A stretch of DNA of 64,000 nt from Flavobacteriaceae bacterium (GTDB lineage: Bacteria > Bacteroidota > Bacteroidia > Flavobacteriales > Flavobacteriaceae): assembly GCA_947371275.1 (NCBI GenBank), contig CANBOV010000001.1, positions 18,182-82,181 of the forward strand, written 5' to 3'. This document shows positions 1 through 9,184 of the stretch, one piece after another. Made by a program: the position numbers and the translations under genes. Position 1 is the first letter of the stretch. Each line of letters opens with the position of its first letter. Below the pieces are notes generated by a model. It made no database searches. It saw only the letters and a list, made by a program, of their open reading frames with translations, and was not told the origin of the DNA.

Positions 1-697
1 GATGATTTTTAGAAATCAAATAACCTGTACTGTATAAATCACCCTTTAAGTTCAAAACTGGGTTAACAATCATATCATTAGAACCTCGATGGTATACTGT
101 AATATTTTGTGCAATTAAGTTTTGAGCTTCAATCCTACCATCCCCAAAATAAAAGTTGAAGTTTGCTGTATTTGTTTGACCTGATAAATAAAATCTAGAA
201 ACATTATTATTGCTTACTGTCAACGATTGATTATTGACTTCCATAACAAAATCCCCTATTCCAGCACCTTTTTCTCCATCTGCATCTTTATCCAAAGAAA
301 TCAAAGTTAAGTTAGGAAAAGTTAAAACTCCATTTGAACTTATTTTTCGATCGGTTTTTGAGTAAACCTCTTCTAACTCAGGCGTGGTAACTAAAACCTT
401 AGTTGTCCCATAAGACCTAACCCAATTACAACTCGTTCTATCTTTAAAAATAAGTTGGTCCCCATTTTGAGTGACTTCAATATTATCTATAAAATTTTCC
501 CCTGCCTCAACTTGAATTTTATAATCAATCCCTTGTGTAATTACAACCTCAATCCCTTTATAAACTTTTATCTTTTTAAAGTTAGTAACAGTAACTTCTT
601 TGACAATTATAGCACCTGAACTTTCTACACATTCACTTGGTCTATCACAAGAATTAATAATTAAACCTACTACTAACAAACACAAATACTTTTTCAT
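1..697 (-). CDS. DUF2807 (GIN-domain) lipoprotein, C-terminus outside window
   Basis: The reading frame is open from an ATG at 697 to the window edge, about 232 residues with no stop. It begins with a lipoprotein signal (MKKYLCLLVVGLIINSC, Cys17 as the lipidated residue), so the product should be anchored in the envelope. The rest alternates short hydrophobic strands (FKKIKVYKGIEVVITQG, LISLDKDADGEKGAG, VSRFYLSGQT), as in the beta-helical DUF2807 'head GIN' domain common in Bacteroidota. No enzymatic role is known for this family. The gene starts 9 bp after the stop of the PagL-like gene and shares its promoter. The C-terminus cannot be assessed. Confidence 0.8.
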   Translation of the reverse strand, partial: MKKYLCLLVVGLIINSCDRPSECVESSGAIIVKEVTVTNFKKIKVYKGIEVVITQGIDYKIQVEAGENFIDNIEVTQNGDQLIFKDRTSCNWVRSYGTTKVLVTTPELEEVYSKTDRKISSNGVLTFPNLTLISLDKDADGEKGAGIGDFVMEVNNQSLTVSNNNVSRFYLSGQTNTANFNFYFGDGRIEAQNLIAQNITVYHRGSNDMIVNPVLNLKGDLYSTGYLISKNH

Positions 698-706
698 ATC
701 CTTTAC

Positions 707-1795
707 TTATAATCTAACTCCTACTCCACACTCGATTGCTTCAGCTAAAAACATGTGTGTTTTAATTGAAAACTCTGAATAAACACTATTTGAAAAGTAA
801 TACTTCATTCCAATTCTATCGTAAATAGGCAGGTCCTGCTTAAACTTTCTATAAACATAATATCCCAATTGTGCTTCTAATGAGATATGATTTATAAATA
901 ATTCATGACCAACAAAAACACCAACACGTTTGTAATCAGTATTAGGAGCCACATTTTTTTCTGGGTATGCTATTGAATAATATCGTATATACTCTTTTAA
1001 TGAATTTGTCAAAAACAAATCAGTTCCCAATTGCAACGCTGATTTTCTACCTAGACGCTTGTCGACATAGAATCCAAGATGATAAAACACATATTGACCA
1101 CTTCTTATTATTGGACTTTCATTAACTCCGGTTCTAAAGACAAAATTATACTTTAGGGGTTCTCTATAAACTCTCTTAACCATCGTTGTATCATTCATCA
1201 CTAGCTTGTCATCGGTGAAATTATAATTCAAACCCACATTTAATAAATAGGTATTAATACCACTATTAGGAGACTTAAATCTTCCGTTAGAATAATGAGT
1301 AAACATTAATCCTGCATGAAAACCAAATGGTTTAAGTAGCTTTTGATTATCGTAACTAACTCCCAAATTTGTATTATCCATAACGCGGGTACCAAAAGCC
1401 TTATTTATACTATTTGTCACCTTGTTATAAGGATTTGTAGTAACCGCTATTCCTTGAGATATTCTTAATTGAAGATGACGGTTTAAAAAATAAAAATTAT
1501 AAAGTCCTCCAGCGGCATAACATACTCCTAATGGTTGACTCTTAAAATCCTGAAATAAAAAATACCCACCATAATCAGGGAAGTCATAAACCTTCTCCCA
1601 TTCTTGGGCGCCATGTGTTCTAGCCAAAAAACTCACCATTAAACCATCAGGATGACCATTTACCAAATTCAAAACATCATCACGATGAGGCAAAACATTC
1701 CCTCTCAAAACCGATGTTTCAATAGAAAAAGTATCCTTATGTTGACCAAAAACAACAGCAGAAAGCAATAAAATGAAACTAAAAAAAGACCTCAT
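707..1795 (-). CDS. PagL-like acyloxyacyl hydrolase / lipid A deacylase family protein
   Basis: This 362-residue outer-membrane protein has a signal peptide (MRSFFSFILLLSAVVFGQ) and a beta-barrel-like body. HYSNG near residue 167 resembles the His-Ser catalytic motif of PagL lipid A 3-O-deacylases, so remodelling of lipid A acyl chains is the likely role; activity is inferred. The frame extends upstream to an ATG at 1876. The ATG at 1795 is preferred because a Bacteroidota-type promoter lies at 1815-1844 (transcription start about 1809) and because the signal peptide begins there. It is the first gene of a two-gene unit with the DUF2807 lipoprotein. Confidence 0.75.
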   Translation of the reverse strand: MRSFFSFILLLSAVVFGQHKDTFSIETSVLRGNVLPHRDDVLNLVNGHPDGLMVSFLARTHGAQEWEKVYDFPDYGGYFLFQDFKSQPLGVCYAAGGLYNFYFLNRHLQLRISQGIAVTTNPYNKVTNSINKAFGTRVMDNTNLGVSYDNQKLLKPFGFHAGLMFTHYSNGRFKSPNSGINTYLLNVGLNYNFTDDKLVMNDTTMVKRVYREPLKYNFVFRTGVNESPIIRSGQYVFYHLGFYVDKRLGRKSALQLGTDLFLTNSLKEYIRYYSIAYPEKNVAPNTDYKRVGVFVGHELFINHISLEAQLGYYVYRKFKQDLPIYDRIGMKYYFSNSVYSEFSIKTHMFLAEAIECGVGVRL

Positions 1796-1814
1796 CTGAA
1801 AAATTAAAAACGCA

Positions 1815-1844
1815 CAAATATAAAAGAATATATTAAGGAGCAAA
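1815..1844 (-). promoter_or_regulatory. Promoter of the PagL-like gene
   Basis: Read on the minus strand, TTTG (1844-1841), an 18-bp spacer and TATATTTG (1822-1815) match the Bacteroidota sigma-A consensus TTTG-N18-21-TAnnTTTG. The implied start near 1809 leaves a leader of about 14 nt before the ATG at 1795, which decides the start of that gene. Confidence 0.65.
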
Positions 1845-1930
1845 TTGTTTCTCCTTATTTGTATTGCGCGAAGCATTTAATAAAACTATAGTATAACCAA
1901 CTACATTAAATAAAAAAAGAAACCGAGTAT

Positions 1931-2887
1931 TTAAAATACAGAAGATGCAATTGCCTTAATATTCTCGGCCTTTCCCATTGAATAATAATGTAAGACTGGA
2001 ATGCCGGCAGCTACTAATTCTTTACTTTGAGCAATACACCATTCAATCCCAATTTGTTTCACAACATCATTATCTTTAGCTTTTACTACGGCCATTATTA
2101 AATCGTCGGGCAACTCTATGCTAAATCGATGTGGAATCAAGTTCAACTGCTTCTTTGTAGCAATAGGTTTCAATCCTGGAATAATAGGAACCGTAATTCC
2201 CGCAGTTCTACATTTATCAACAAAATCAAAGAACTTTTTATTGTCAAAAAACATTTGAGTAATAATATAGTCAGCGCCATTTTTAATTTTTTCTTTCAAA
2301 AAATGAATATCACTATCTAAACTTGGTGCTTCCATGTGTTTTTCAGGATAACCAGCCACACCAATACAGAAATTTGTTTTTGCGGAATTCTTTAAATCTT
2401 CGTCTAAATAAATACCGTTATTTAAATTACTAATTTGTGTGACTAATTCACTTGCATATTCATTTCCCTCCTTTTCAGCATGAAAATAGGTCTCAGTTTT
2501 CAACGCATCACCACGCAGGGCAACCACATTATCAATCCCTAAGAAATCCAAATCGATTAAAAGGTTCTCTGTATCCTCTTTAGTAAATCCACCACACAAA
2601 ATATGCGGAATAGCATCTACATTATATTTGTTTTGAATTCCCGCACATATTCCAACTGTTCCTGGCCGTTTCTTAACAATCTTCTTTTGCAGCAAACCGC
2701 TTGGCAATTCTTTATATTCATATTCTTCACGATGGTAGGTTACATCTATAAACGGGGGAGTAAACTCCATTAATGGGTCTATACTATCAAATATAGATTG
2801 AATATTTTGCCCTTTTAATGGTGGCAATATTTCGAAAGAAAATAACGGTTTACCGTTTGCATTTTCTATATGTTGGGTTACTTTCAT
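1931..2887 (-). CDS. metF: Methylenetetrahydrofolate reductase
   Basis: This 318-residue TIM-barrel flavoenzyme reduces 5,10-methylene-THF to 5-methyl-THF, the methyl donor of methionine synthase. Family landmarks are the N-terminal FSFEILPPLKG (catalytic Glu region), VTYH near residue 50, NVVALRGD near residue 120 and the FDNKKFFDFVDKC segment after ITQMFF. Length is normal. It is the last gene of the metH(N)-metH(C)-metF operon, 78 bp after the previous stop, so it should be under the SAM-I riboswitch upstream of the first gene. The gap carries a short 7-bp-period repeat. Confidence 0.96.
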   Translation of the reverse strand: MKVTQHIENANGKPLFSFEILPPLKGQNIQSIFDSIDPLMEFTPPFIDVTYHREEYEYKELPSGLLQKKIVKKRPGTVGICAGIQNKYNVDAIPHILCGGFTKEDTENLLIDLDFLGIDNVVALRGDALKTETYFHAEKEGNEYASELVTQISNLNNGIYLDEDLKNSAKTNFCIGVAGYPEKHMEAPSLDSDIHFLKEKIKNGADYIITQMFFDNKKFFDFVDKCRTAGITVPIIPGLKPIATKKQLNLIPHRFSIELPDDLIMAVVKAKDNDVVKQIGIEWCIAQSKELVAAGIPVLHYYSMGKAENIKAIASSVF

Positions 2888-2900
2888 AATTATAAGTCTT

Positions 2901-2928
2901 AAAGTTATAAAATCGAAAGTCGAAAGTC
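2901..2928. repeat. Heptad-period repeat in the metH-metF gap
   Basis: Four adjacent 7-bp units (AAAGTTA, TAAAATC, GAAAGTC, GAAAGTC) lie between metF and metH. The last two are identical. The same 7-bp period with a related GTTGAAR unit occurs inside the metH coding sequence at 3561-3595, and a different heptad occurs at 45016-45043. Confidence 0.6.
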
Positions 2929-2965
2929 TTATTTAAACTTTTTGACCTTTGGTTTTATGACTAAT

Positions 2966-5629
2966 TTAATCTGCTATATTTGGTGCCAGCCATTTGTTAG
3001 CCAATTCGGTAGAAATCCCTCTACGTTTGGCGTAATCAATTACTTGATCTTCTTTAATTTTCCCCAATCCAAAATACTTACTTTCAGGATTAGCAAAATA
3101 ATAACCGGAAACCGATGCCGCTGGCCACATCGCCATATTTTCGGTTAATTGCACTCCGATTTCGTTTTCTACATTTAGCAATTTCCAAATGGTTGGCTTT
3201 TCTAAATGATCTGGACAAGCTGGATAACCTGGCGCTGGGCGAATTCCTTTATATTCTTCGTTAATCAAATCTTGATTACTCAAGCTTTCATCTGAAGCAT
3301 AGCCCCAAATTTCCTTTCGAACTTTTAAATGCAAATATTCCGCAAATGCTTCTGCAAATCGATCACCAAGTGCTTTAACTAAAATCGAATTATAATCGTC
3401 TAATTGCTTTTCAAATTCAGCCGCTTTTTCATCAACTCCAAATCCTGTTGTCACACAAAAACAGCCAATATAATCTTGTTTTCCCGAATCTTTTGGTGCA
3501 ATAAAATCCGCTAAAGCTATATTAGGTGCCCCAGCTGTTTTTTGAGATTGTTGCCGTAAAGTCAAAAGTTGAAGGTTGAAGGTTGAAAGTTGGATATCGT
3601 CATCATTTATTGTATTGGCCGGAAATATTCCTAAAATTCCTTTGGCGGTCAACCATTTGCGGTCAACGATTTGTTGTAGCATTTCTTGAGCATCTGCAAA
3701 TAACGTTGTGGCTTGCTCGCCAACTACTTCATCTGCTAAAATAGCCGGATATTTTCCATGCAATTCCCAAGATTGAAAGAAAGGAGTCCAATCTATAAAA
3801 TCTACTAATTCTGAAAGCTCCACTTCTACTTTTTGGGCTCCGATAAAATTAGGCTGAACTGGATTAAATTTGTCCCAATTCAATTGCAATTTATTTTTAC
3901 GAGCATCTTCAATAGACAAGAAATTTTTATCTCTACTTCTGCTCAAATAGCCTTCTCTTAATTTATCGTATTCCTCGCGTACTGATTTAGCATAAGCTAC
4001 TTTCGTCTCTGCTTGGAGCAAATTACTCGCAACCGTTACTGCCCGAGAAGCATCGTTTACATGAACCACCGTTTCTTTATATTCTGGTGCAATTTTTACT
4101 GCAGTGTGGGCTCGAGAAGTAGTTGCCCCACCAATCATTATTGGAATATTGATATTTAGTTTATCCATTTCTTTAGCGAGATAAACCATCTCATCTAATG
4201 ATGGTGTAATCAATCCACTAAGACCAATAATATCAACATTCTGATCAATTGCAGCTTTAATTATTTTTTCGGGCGGCACCATAACGCCCAGATCAATGAT
4301 TTCGAAATTGTTGCACCCTAAAACTACTGCTACAATATTTTTCCCGATATCGTGTACATCTCCTTTTACAGTGGCCATCAAAACTTTACCCGCAGATGAG
4401 GATTTTCCGTCCTTTTGAGCTTCGATGAATGGCAATAAATAGGCTACTGCCCTTTTCATTACGCGAGCTGATTTCACTACTTGCGGCAAAAACATTTTTC
4501 CGCTTCCAAACAAATCCCCCACAACATTCATCCCAGCCATCAAATTAATTTCGATGACATCAATTGCTTTATCAGACGCGGCTCGAGCCTCTTCCACATC
4601 TATTTCAATGAACTCATCAATTCCTTTCACTAATGAGTGTGTTAATCGATCTTGAACTGAACCGTTACGCCATTCTTGAATTAACTTTTCATTTACTTTA
4701 AAACCACCTTTGAAACTGTCTGCTAAATCCAGCAATCGCTCTGTAGCATCATCTCTCCTGTTTAACAAAACATCTTCAACATGTTCTAATAATATCGGGT
4801 CGATTTCATCGTATATCTCAAGCATTTCAGGATTTACAATTCCCATTGTCATTCCGTTCTTAATTGCGTGAAAAAGAAACGCAGAATGCATAGCTTCTCG
4901 CACTTTATCATTGCCGCGAAAGGAAAAGGAGACATTACTGACCCCTCCTGATATTCCGGCATTTGGAAGATTTTCACGGATCCATTTGGTTGCTCTAAAG
5001 AAATCTAAAGCGTTTAATTTATGCTCATCCATTCCTGTTGCCACTGGAAAAATATTTGGATCGAATATGATATCTTCGGCAGGAAAAAGCACTTCATTTA
5101 CTAGAATATCGTAACTTCTTTTACAAATTTCAATCCGTCTTTCGTAGGTATCCGCTTGCCCATCCTCATCAAAAGCCATTACAATAACGGCAGCCCCATA
5201 TCGTTTAATCAATTTGGCATGATGCATGAAGACATCTTTTCCTTCTTTAAGAGAAATCGAATTCACTATACCTTTTCCTTGAATGACTTTTAATCCTGCT
5301 TCAATAATCTCCCATTTGGAACTATCGATCATAACGGGAACACGCGCAATATCGGGTTCGGCAGCAATTAGATTTAAGAATTTGGTCATGGCATAAATAC
5401 CATCCAACATTCCTTCGTCCATATTGACATCTATAATTTGAGCTCCTCCTTCAACCTGTTCTCTCGCGACTGAAAGTGCTTCTTCATATTTCTCTTCTTT
5501 AATTAAACGTAAAAATTTACGCGATCCAGTAACATTTGTACGTTCACCAACGTTGATGAAATTAGATTCGGGCGTTACAATAAGTGGCTCCAAACCTGAT
5601 AATCGTAAATATTTAAATGCTGTCGCCAT
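2966..5629 (-). CDS. metH: Methionine synthase, cobalamin-dependent: pterin-, B12-binding and activation part
   Basis: This 887-residue protein corresponds to the MetH regions after the homocysteine domain. In order: a pterin-binding TIM barrel ([12 protein letters not shown] near residue 30, [11 protein letters not shown] near 70), a B12 cap helix region, the B12-binding domain with the base-off motif [10 protein letters not shown] (His as lower axial cobalt ligand), and the SAM-dependent reactivation domain with [12 protein letters not shown] near residue 800. The ATG overlaps the stop of the preceding gene as TAATG, so the two MetH halves are translationally coupled. At about residues 679-690 the activation domain contains [10 protein letters not shown], encoded by a GTTGAAR heptad repeat. 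Confidence 0.95.
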   Translation of the reverse strand: MATAFKYLRLSGLEPLIVTPESNFINVGERTNVTGSRKFLRLIKEEKYEEALSVAREQVEGGAQIIDVNMDEGMLDGIYAMTKFLNLIAAEPDIARVPVMIDSSKWEIIEAGLKVIQGKGIVNSISLKEGKDVFMHHAKLIKRYGAAVIVMAFDEDGQADTYERRIEICKRSYDILVNEVLFPAEDIIFDPNIFPVATGMDEHKLNALDFFRATKWIRENLPNAGISGGVSNVSFSFRGNDKVREAMHSAFLFHAIKNGMTMGIVNPEMLEIYDEIDPILLEHVEDVLLNRRDDATERLLDLADSFKGGFKVNEKLIQEWRNGSVQDRLTHSLVKGIDEFIEIDVEEARAASDKAIDVIEINLMAGMNVVGDLFGSGKMFLPQVVKSARVMKRAVAYLLPFIEAQKDGKSSSAGKVLMATVKGDVHDIGKNIVAVVLGCNNFEIIDLGVMVPPEKIIKAAIDQNVDIIGLSGLITPSLDEMVYLAKEMDKLNINIPIMIGGATTSRAHTAVKIAPEYKETVVHVNDASRAVTVASNLLQAETKVAYAKSVREEYDKLREGYLSRSRDKNFLSIEDARKNKLQLNWDKFNPVQPNFIGAQKVEVELSELVDFIDWTPFFQSWELHGKYPAILADEVVGEQATTLFADAQEMLQQIVDRKWLTAKGILGIFPANTINDDDIQLSTFNLQLLTLRQQSQKTAGAPNIALADFIAPKDSGKQDYIGCFCVTTGFGVDEKAAEFEKQLDDYNSILVKALGDRFAEAFAEYLHLKVRKEIWGYASDESLSNQDLINEEYKGIRPAPGYPACPDHLEKPTIWKLLNVENEIGVQLTENMAMWPAASVSGYYFANPESKYFGLGKIKEDQVIDYAKRRGISTELANKWLAPNIAD
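3561..3595. repeat. GTTGAAR heptad repeat inside metH coding sequence
   Basis: Five consecutive 7-bp units read GTCAAAA, GTTGAAG, GTTGAAG, GTTGAAA, GTTGGAT on the plus strand. On the coding strand they give [12 protein letters not shown], keeping the metH frame because 35 bp plus flanks fit the reading frame. Such low-complexity heptads are otherwise intergenic in this window. Confidence 0.75.
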
Positions 5630-6618
5630 TATATCTTTTCTAAAATTGTTCTTGGTCTAAAATCTTTTGCAACTTCGGCGATAGCCCTAATATGCTCTGG
5701 CGTAGTTCCGCAGCATCCTCCAATAATATTTACTAAATTATCTTGCAAATATTCTTTTATTAAGGCTTGCATTTCCATTGGAGTTTGATCGTATTGTCCG
5801 AAGGCATTTGGCAAACCTGCATTTGGATGAGCCGAAATATTCAATTGGGTATTCATTGCTAAACGTTTTAAATAAGGTTTTAATTGATCTGCACCCAAAG
5901 CGCAATTGAATCCGATACTTAACAACGGTATGTGCGCTATTGAAATTAAAAAAGCTTCTACCGTTTGACCAGAAAGTGTTCTTCCCGAAGCATCGGTAAT
6001 AGTTCCTGAAACCATTACAGGCATTTCAATATTACGCTCTTCTTTTACTTCTTCTATTGCAAATAATGCTGCTTTAGCATTAAGCGTATCAAAAATTGTT
6101 TCTACTAAAAGCACATCCACACCGCCGTCGATTAATGCGTTGACTTGCTGTTTATAAGCAAATCGTAAATCATCAAAAGTGACTGCACGAAATCCAGGAT
6201 CATTCACATCGGGAGACATTGAAGCAGTTCTATTGGTTGGACCTATAGAACCCGCAACAAATCTTGGCCGGTCTGTGAATTCATCTGCCACTTCTCGTGC
6301 GATTTTGGCTGATTCATAGTTTAATTCATAAACTAAATCTTCAAGGAAATAATCGGCCATTCCAATAGTCGTTCCCGAGAATGTGTTTGTTTCTACTATA
6401 TCAGCACCCGCTTGAAAATACAAACGATGTACCTCTTTCACTGCTTGGGGTTGCGTGATAGAAAGCAAATCGTTATTACCTTTTAGTGGATGTGAAAAAT
6501 CTTTAAACCTTTCACCACGAAAATCTTCTTCTGAGAAATTATTTCTTTGAAGCATAGTACCCATAGCACCGTCTAATACTAGAATTCTTTCGTTGATGGC
6601 ATCTTTAATTTTTGACAT
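5629..6618 (-). CDS. metH: Methionine synthase homocysteine-binding part (homocysteine S-methyltransferase domain)
   Basis: This 329-residue zinc-dependent TIM barrel binds and activates homocysteine for methylation. It starts with the typical [15 protein letters not shown]. The three zinc-ligand cysteines are visible in GFNCALG and in [10 protein letters not shown] near the C-terminus. In most bacteria this is the N-terminal domain of one MetH chain of about 1,200 residues; here it is a separate gene whose stop overlaps the start of the second half (TAATG). It is the first gene of the operon and is preceded by a SAM-I riboswitch. Confidence 0.95.
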   Translation of the reverse strand: MSKIKDAINERILVLDGAMGTMLQRNNFSEEDFRGERFKDFSHPLKGNNDLLSITQPQAVKEVHRLYFQAGADIVETNTFSGTTIGMADYFLEDLVYELNYESAKIAREVADEFTDRPRFVAGSIGPTNRTASMSPDVNDPGFRAVTFDDLRFAYKQQVNALIDGGVDVLLVETIFDTLNAKAALFAIEEVKEERNIEMPVMVSGTITDASGRTLSGQTVEAFLISIAHIPLLSIGFNCALGADQLKPYLKRLAMNTQLNISAHPNAGLPNAFGQYDQTPMEMQALIKEYLQDNLVNIIGGCCGTTPEHIRAIAEVAKDFRPRTILEKI

Positions 6619-6677
6619 TTATTCTTCTTTACAAAAATTTATAAATAGTACCCTGCGATGAAATAAAAGCCTTCAGT

Positions 6678-6824
6678 TTAAAAGTTTAAATCTGTTGGAA
6701 ATATTTCCATCTGTAGCTCAGGAGCTCCTAAATTATAGTATGTGTTATCTTGAAAGTGAGAGGAATTCTCTGGGTTATCTGTTCTCAATTTAACGAGATA
6801 GAATGTAGCACCTTCTTTTGGCAA
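6678..6824 (-). other. Open frame running from the SAM-I aptamer into the metH leader
   Basis: On the minus strand a frame is open from just after a TGA at 6842-6840 to a TAA at 6680-6678. Its only possible starts are a TTG at 6824 (48 codons) and an ATG at 6710 (10 codons, MEIFPTDLNF). The upper half is constrained by aptamer structure, so openness there may be incidental. No independent evidence of translation was seen. It is listed because no terminator or start-codon-sequestering helix is obvious between the aptamer and metH. Confidence 0.2.
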
Positions 6825-6874
6825 AGGGTTGCTAAGCTTTCAACGGGTCTATTCCCTCCAGCTTTCGTGATAAC
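6774..6874 (-). ncRNA. SAM-I (S-box) riboswitch of the metH-metF operon
   Basis: The minus strand shows the S-box core in order: GTTATCACGAAAGCTGGAGG, the P2 internal core GACCCGTTGAAAGC, TTAGCAACC, a P3 hairpin (CCTT...AAGG), GGTGCTACATTC, a P4 hairpin (TCTC...GAGA) and GATAAC. The ends 6874-6869 and 6779-6774 form a perfect 6-bp P1 (GTTATC with GATAAC). The element lies about 150 nt upstream of the first metH gene and should lower its expression when SAM is high. A classic terminator does not follow it, so the expression platform is unclear. Confidence 0.93.
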
Positions 6875-6897
6875 AAACAATACGATTATGAACGGCA

Positions 6898-6928
6898 CAA
6901 AGTAAGAACATAGAAACGGGATTTGCAA
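6898..6928 (-). promoter_or_regulatory. Promoter of the metH-metF operon
   Basis: On the minus strand TTG (6928-6926), a 21-bp spacer and TACTTTG (6904-6898) give a Bacteroidota-type promoter. The predicted start near 6890 places the SAM-I aptamer about 16 nt into the transcript, as expected for a riboswitch. Confidence 0.55.
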
Positions 6929-7015
6929 GCAAATTAAAAAAATAAAAACCTACAACGTTTTAGTGCTACAAGTATTAGTGGATTATTATTGATTAATTTT
7001 ATAAATTACTGTTTC

Positions 7016-8116
7016 TTATAAACAAACAGTTTCTTTTATTTTTAATTTTTCGGAAATTTTTAGAATGTCTGTCAACACTCCTCGAGCGGTCACTTTTTTT
7101 CCAGCTCCAGCACCTTGAATTACTAATGGTATTTCACCATATGATTTTGTGTAAATTTCAATTAAATTATCAGCTCCTTTGAGTTGTCCAAGTGCCGAAC
7201 TTTTCGGCACTGATATTAGTTTAACTTCGAGTTGCCTAGTTTGCACATTTAGTTCGCCCACATAGCGCAACGCATGATTATCCACTTGGGTAATTTTGGC
7301 AATTTGGAATGGTTTGTCAAACAATTGTTTATTGACGGAATACTCAGTCTTACAATGATTTTCATTCAGATTGGGGAGCAAAAGGGATTCAATTTTAATA
7401 TCTGTGAATTCAAATTCTTGTTCGATTTCGCGTGCTAAAATCAATAATTTTCGGGCAACATCATTTCCGGATAAGTCTTCACGAGAGTCGGGTTCTGTCA
7501 ATCCAAAATTTTCAGCATCTACCAAAATTTTAGAAAACGGAATATCTTCATTGGAGAAACGATTAAAAATATAACTTAATGACCCAGAAAACACACCTCT
7601 TATTTTAATAATTTCTTCTCCCGAAAAATATAAATCACTTATTGTTTGAATAACTGGTAATCCAGCTCCAACATTGGTTTCATACAGGAAGGTTTTGCCA
7701 TTTTTATCGACATTTCTTCTGATTTCTCTGTAAAAATTGGTATCAAGTGTATTTGCTTTTTTATTAGCTGCAACAATATTGAATCCGTTTTGGATCAGCC
7801 GAATATAATTTTTGATGATATCTGAACTCGCTGTGGCATCAACCGCAATAAGGTTTTCTAATTCTTGTTCCTGCACATATTCGATAATATCTTCTATTCG
7901 AAATGGAATCGCCGATTGTGCAAAGTTAGCTTCCCATTGATTTTTGAGACCCTCTTTTTCGAAGAAAGCTAAAGTAGAATTGGTGATTATTGGAAATCGC
8001 AAATCAATATTTCTTTTTTCGAAAAAGAATTTTTGACTTTCAATTACTTGGTTTATCAATGTGCTTCCGATATTTCCGATTCCGAAAAGGACTATGTTTA
8101 TTCTAAGCGTTGACAT
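7016..8116 (-). CDS. hom: Homoserine dehydrogenase
   Basis: This 366-residue enzyme reduces aspartate semialdehyde to homoserine, the substrate of the neighbouring acetyltransferase MetX. The N-terminus carries a Rossmann motif (VLFGIGNIGS), the middle has NKKANT and TNVGAGLPVIQT, and EDLSGNDVARKLLIL matches the conserved homoserine dehydrogenase signature. It is the monofunctional length without an aspartokinase domain, and no C-terminal ACT domain is evident. Its start overlaps the metX stop by 14 bp, making it the last gene of the metY-metX-hom operon. A dedicated copy in a Met operon suggests homoserine supply tuned to methionine demand. Confidence 0.93.
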   Translation of the reverse strand: MSTLRINIVLFGIGNIGSTLINQVIESQKFFFEKRNIDLRFPIITNSTLAFFEKEGLKNQWEANFAQSAIPFRIEDIIEYVQEQELENLIAVDATASSDIIKNYIRLIQNGFNIVAANKKANTLDTNFYREIRRNVDKNGKTFLYETNVGAGLPVIQTISDLYFSGEEIIKIRGVFSGSLSYIFNRFSNEDIPFSKILVDAENFGLTEPDSREDLSGNDVARKLLILAREIEQEFEFTDIKIESLLLPNLNENHCKTEYSVNKQLFDKPFQIAKITQVDNHALRYVGELNVQTRQLEVKLISVPKSSALGQLKGADNLIEIYTKSYGEIPLVIQGAGAGKKVTARGVLTDILKISEKLKIKETVCL

Positions 8117-9104
8117 ATGCTTGTTGTTTTTGTTTGTTAAAAATTGGAGCTAAAATTTGAGCTAACTGTTCAAACTCGATTAAAAAAGCATCATGACCAT
8201 GAATGGAATTAATTTGGTAATAAAAAACATCTTCTTTAACAGCTTGCAATTGTTGATGTGTTTCGCGATTCTCATCGGGGGTGAAAAAATAGTCAGTATC
8301 AACGGCTATAACATGAATCGCCGCTTGGATAGTTTTGGCTACAACCAAAAAATCGCCTCTATCTCTCGTAATATCATTGGTTTTCAGTAAATGATTCATT
8401 AACTTATAGGCAGATAAACGAAAGCGATTTTTGAGTTTTATACCATGATTTACCAACCAATTTTCAATTTGAAAGATGGATAAATTATTGAACTTGTTTC
8501 TTTGAAATCTTTGGTTAAAGGATTGCGGTGTTCTGTACAATAACATGGCATGCAAGCGAGCATCAGCTATCGGGTCATCAGAGTTATTGAGAATTTGATC
8601 CTGTATCAATACATTAGCAATAACCCAGTCTGTGGCTTTCCAATCTGTCGCAATTGGAATTAAATTCTTAACCTTTTTAGGTTGTAAAACGGCCATTTCC
8701 CAGGCAACAGCTCCACCTAAACTACCTCCAATGATAGCAAAAACTTCTTCGATTTTCAAAAAGCGAAGGCCTTCCCAAAAAATACGTGCGATATCACGAA
8801 TGGTAAAATCATGATAGGCCGAAATCAGGTTGCCAAAAATATCATCGTATCCATTCCCAGGAATATTGAACGCAATCACCGTGAAATAATGCGTATCGAT
8901 GATTTTGTCTTCACCTATCAAATCGTTCCACCAGCCTGTTTCTCCTGTTACAGTTGAGTTTCCGGTCAAAGCATGATTCACTGCAACAACTGGTGCAGTG
9001 CCAATTGGCTGACCAAAAACCTGAAAGAATAACGGAATATAAGGTCTTTGTTTTCCGCTTTCTAAATTAAAATGGAATAAGTCTATTTTTTCTAAATTTT
9101 TCAT
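8103..9104 (-). CDS. metX: Homoserine O-acetyltransferase
   Basis: This alpha/beta-hydrolase acetylates homoserine with acetyl-CoA, the activating step before sulfhydrylation by MetY. The catalytic triad is visible: the nucleophile elbow GGSLGG (Ser), Asp in AVDTDYFFTP, and His in SIHGHDAFLIEF. NHALTGNST near the N-terminus is also typical. The frame opens at 9164, but that upstream part covers an intercistronic hairpin (9120-9155); the ATG at 9104 gives 333 residues and a normal N-terminus (MKNLEKIDLFHF), so it is preferred. The stop overlaps the homoserine dehydrogenase start. Confidence 0.95.
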   Translation of the reverse strand: MKNLEKIDLFHFNLESGKQRPYIPLFFQVFGQPIGTAPVVAVNHALTGNSTVTGETGWWNDLIGEDKIIDTHYFTVIAFNIPGNGYDDIFGNLISAYHDFTIRDIARIFWEGLRFLKIEEVFAIIGGSLGGAVAWEMAVLQPKKVKNLIPIATDWKATDWVIANVLIQDQILNNSDDPIADARLHAMLLYRTPQSFNQRFQRNKFNNLSIFQIENWLVNHGIKLKNRFRLSAYKLMNHLLKTNDITRDRGDFLVVAKTIQAAIHVIAVDTDYFFTPDENRETHQQLQAVKEDVFYYQINSIHGHDAFLIEFEQLAQILAPIFNKQKQQAYVNA

Positions 9105-9119
9105 TTTTCTATTTTTTAA

Positions 9120-9155
9120 AAGACTGTCTAAAGCCGCGAAACTGAAGACAGTCTT
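9120..9155 (-). other. Stem-loop in the metY-metX intercistronic gap
   Basis: A perfect 10-bp inverted repeat (AAGACTGTCT with AGACAGTCTT, 16-nt loop) lies in the 80-nt gap between metY and metX. On the coding strand only about four T residues follow, so termination would be weak. It may tune the metY to metX ratio or protect the 3' end of the upstream message. Confidence 0.5.
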
Positions 9156-9184
9156 AGCAAACAAACCTAACCAATGGTTTTCTT

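Noticed and set aside
1834-1856. AAGGAG...CTCCTT inverted repeat as a metF terminator
   Set aside because: Only 6 bp, no T tract, and it overlaps the -33 region of the next promoter.
2966-6618. Frameshift or disruption as the cause of the two-part metH
   Set aside because: Both parts have complete domains, a TAATG overlap typical of designed coupling and no leftover sequence between them, so it is a natural gene split.
8103-9164. metX starting at 9164
   Set aside because: The extra 20 codons cover the intercistronic stem-loop and do not resemble the MetX N-terminus.
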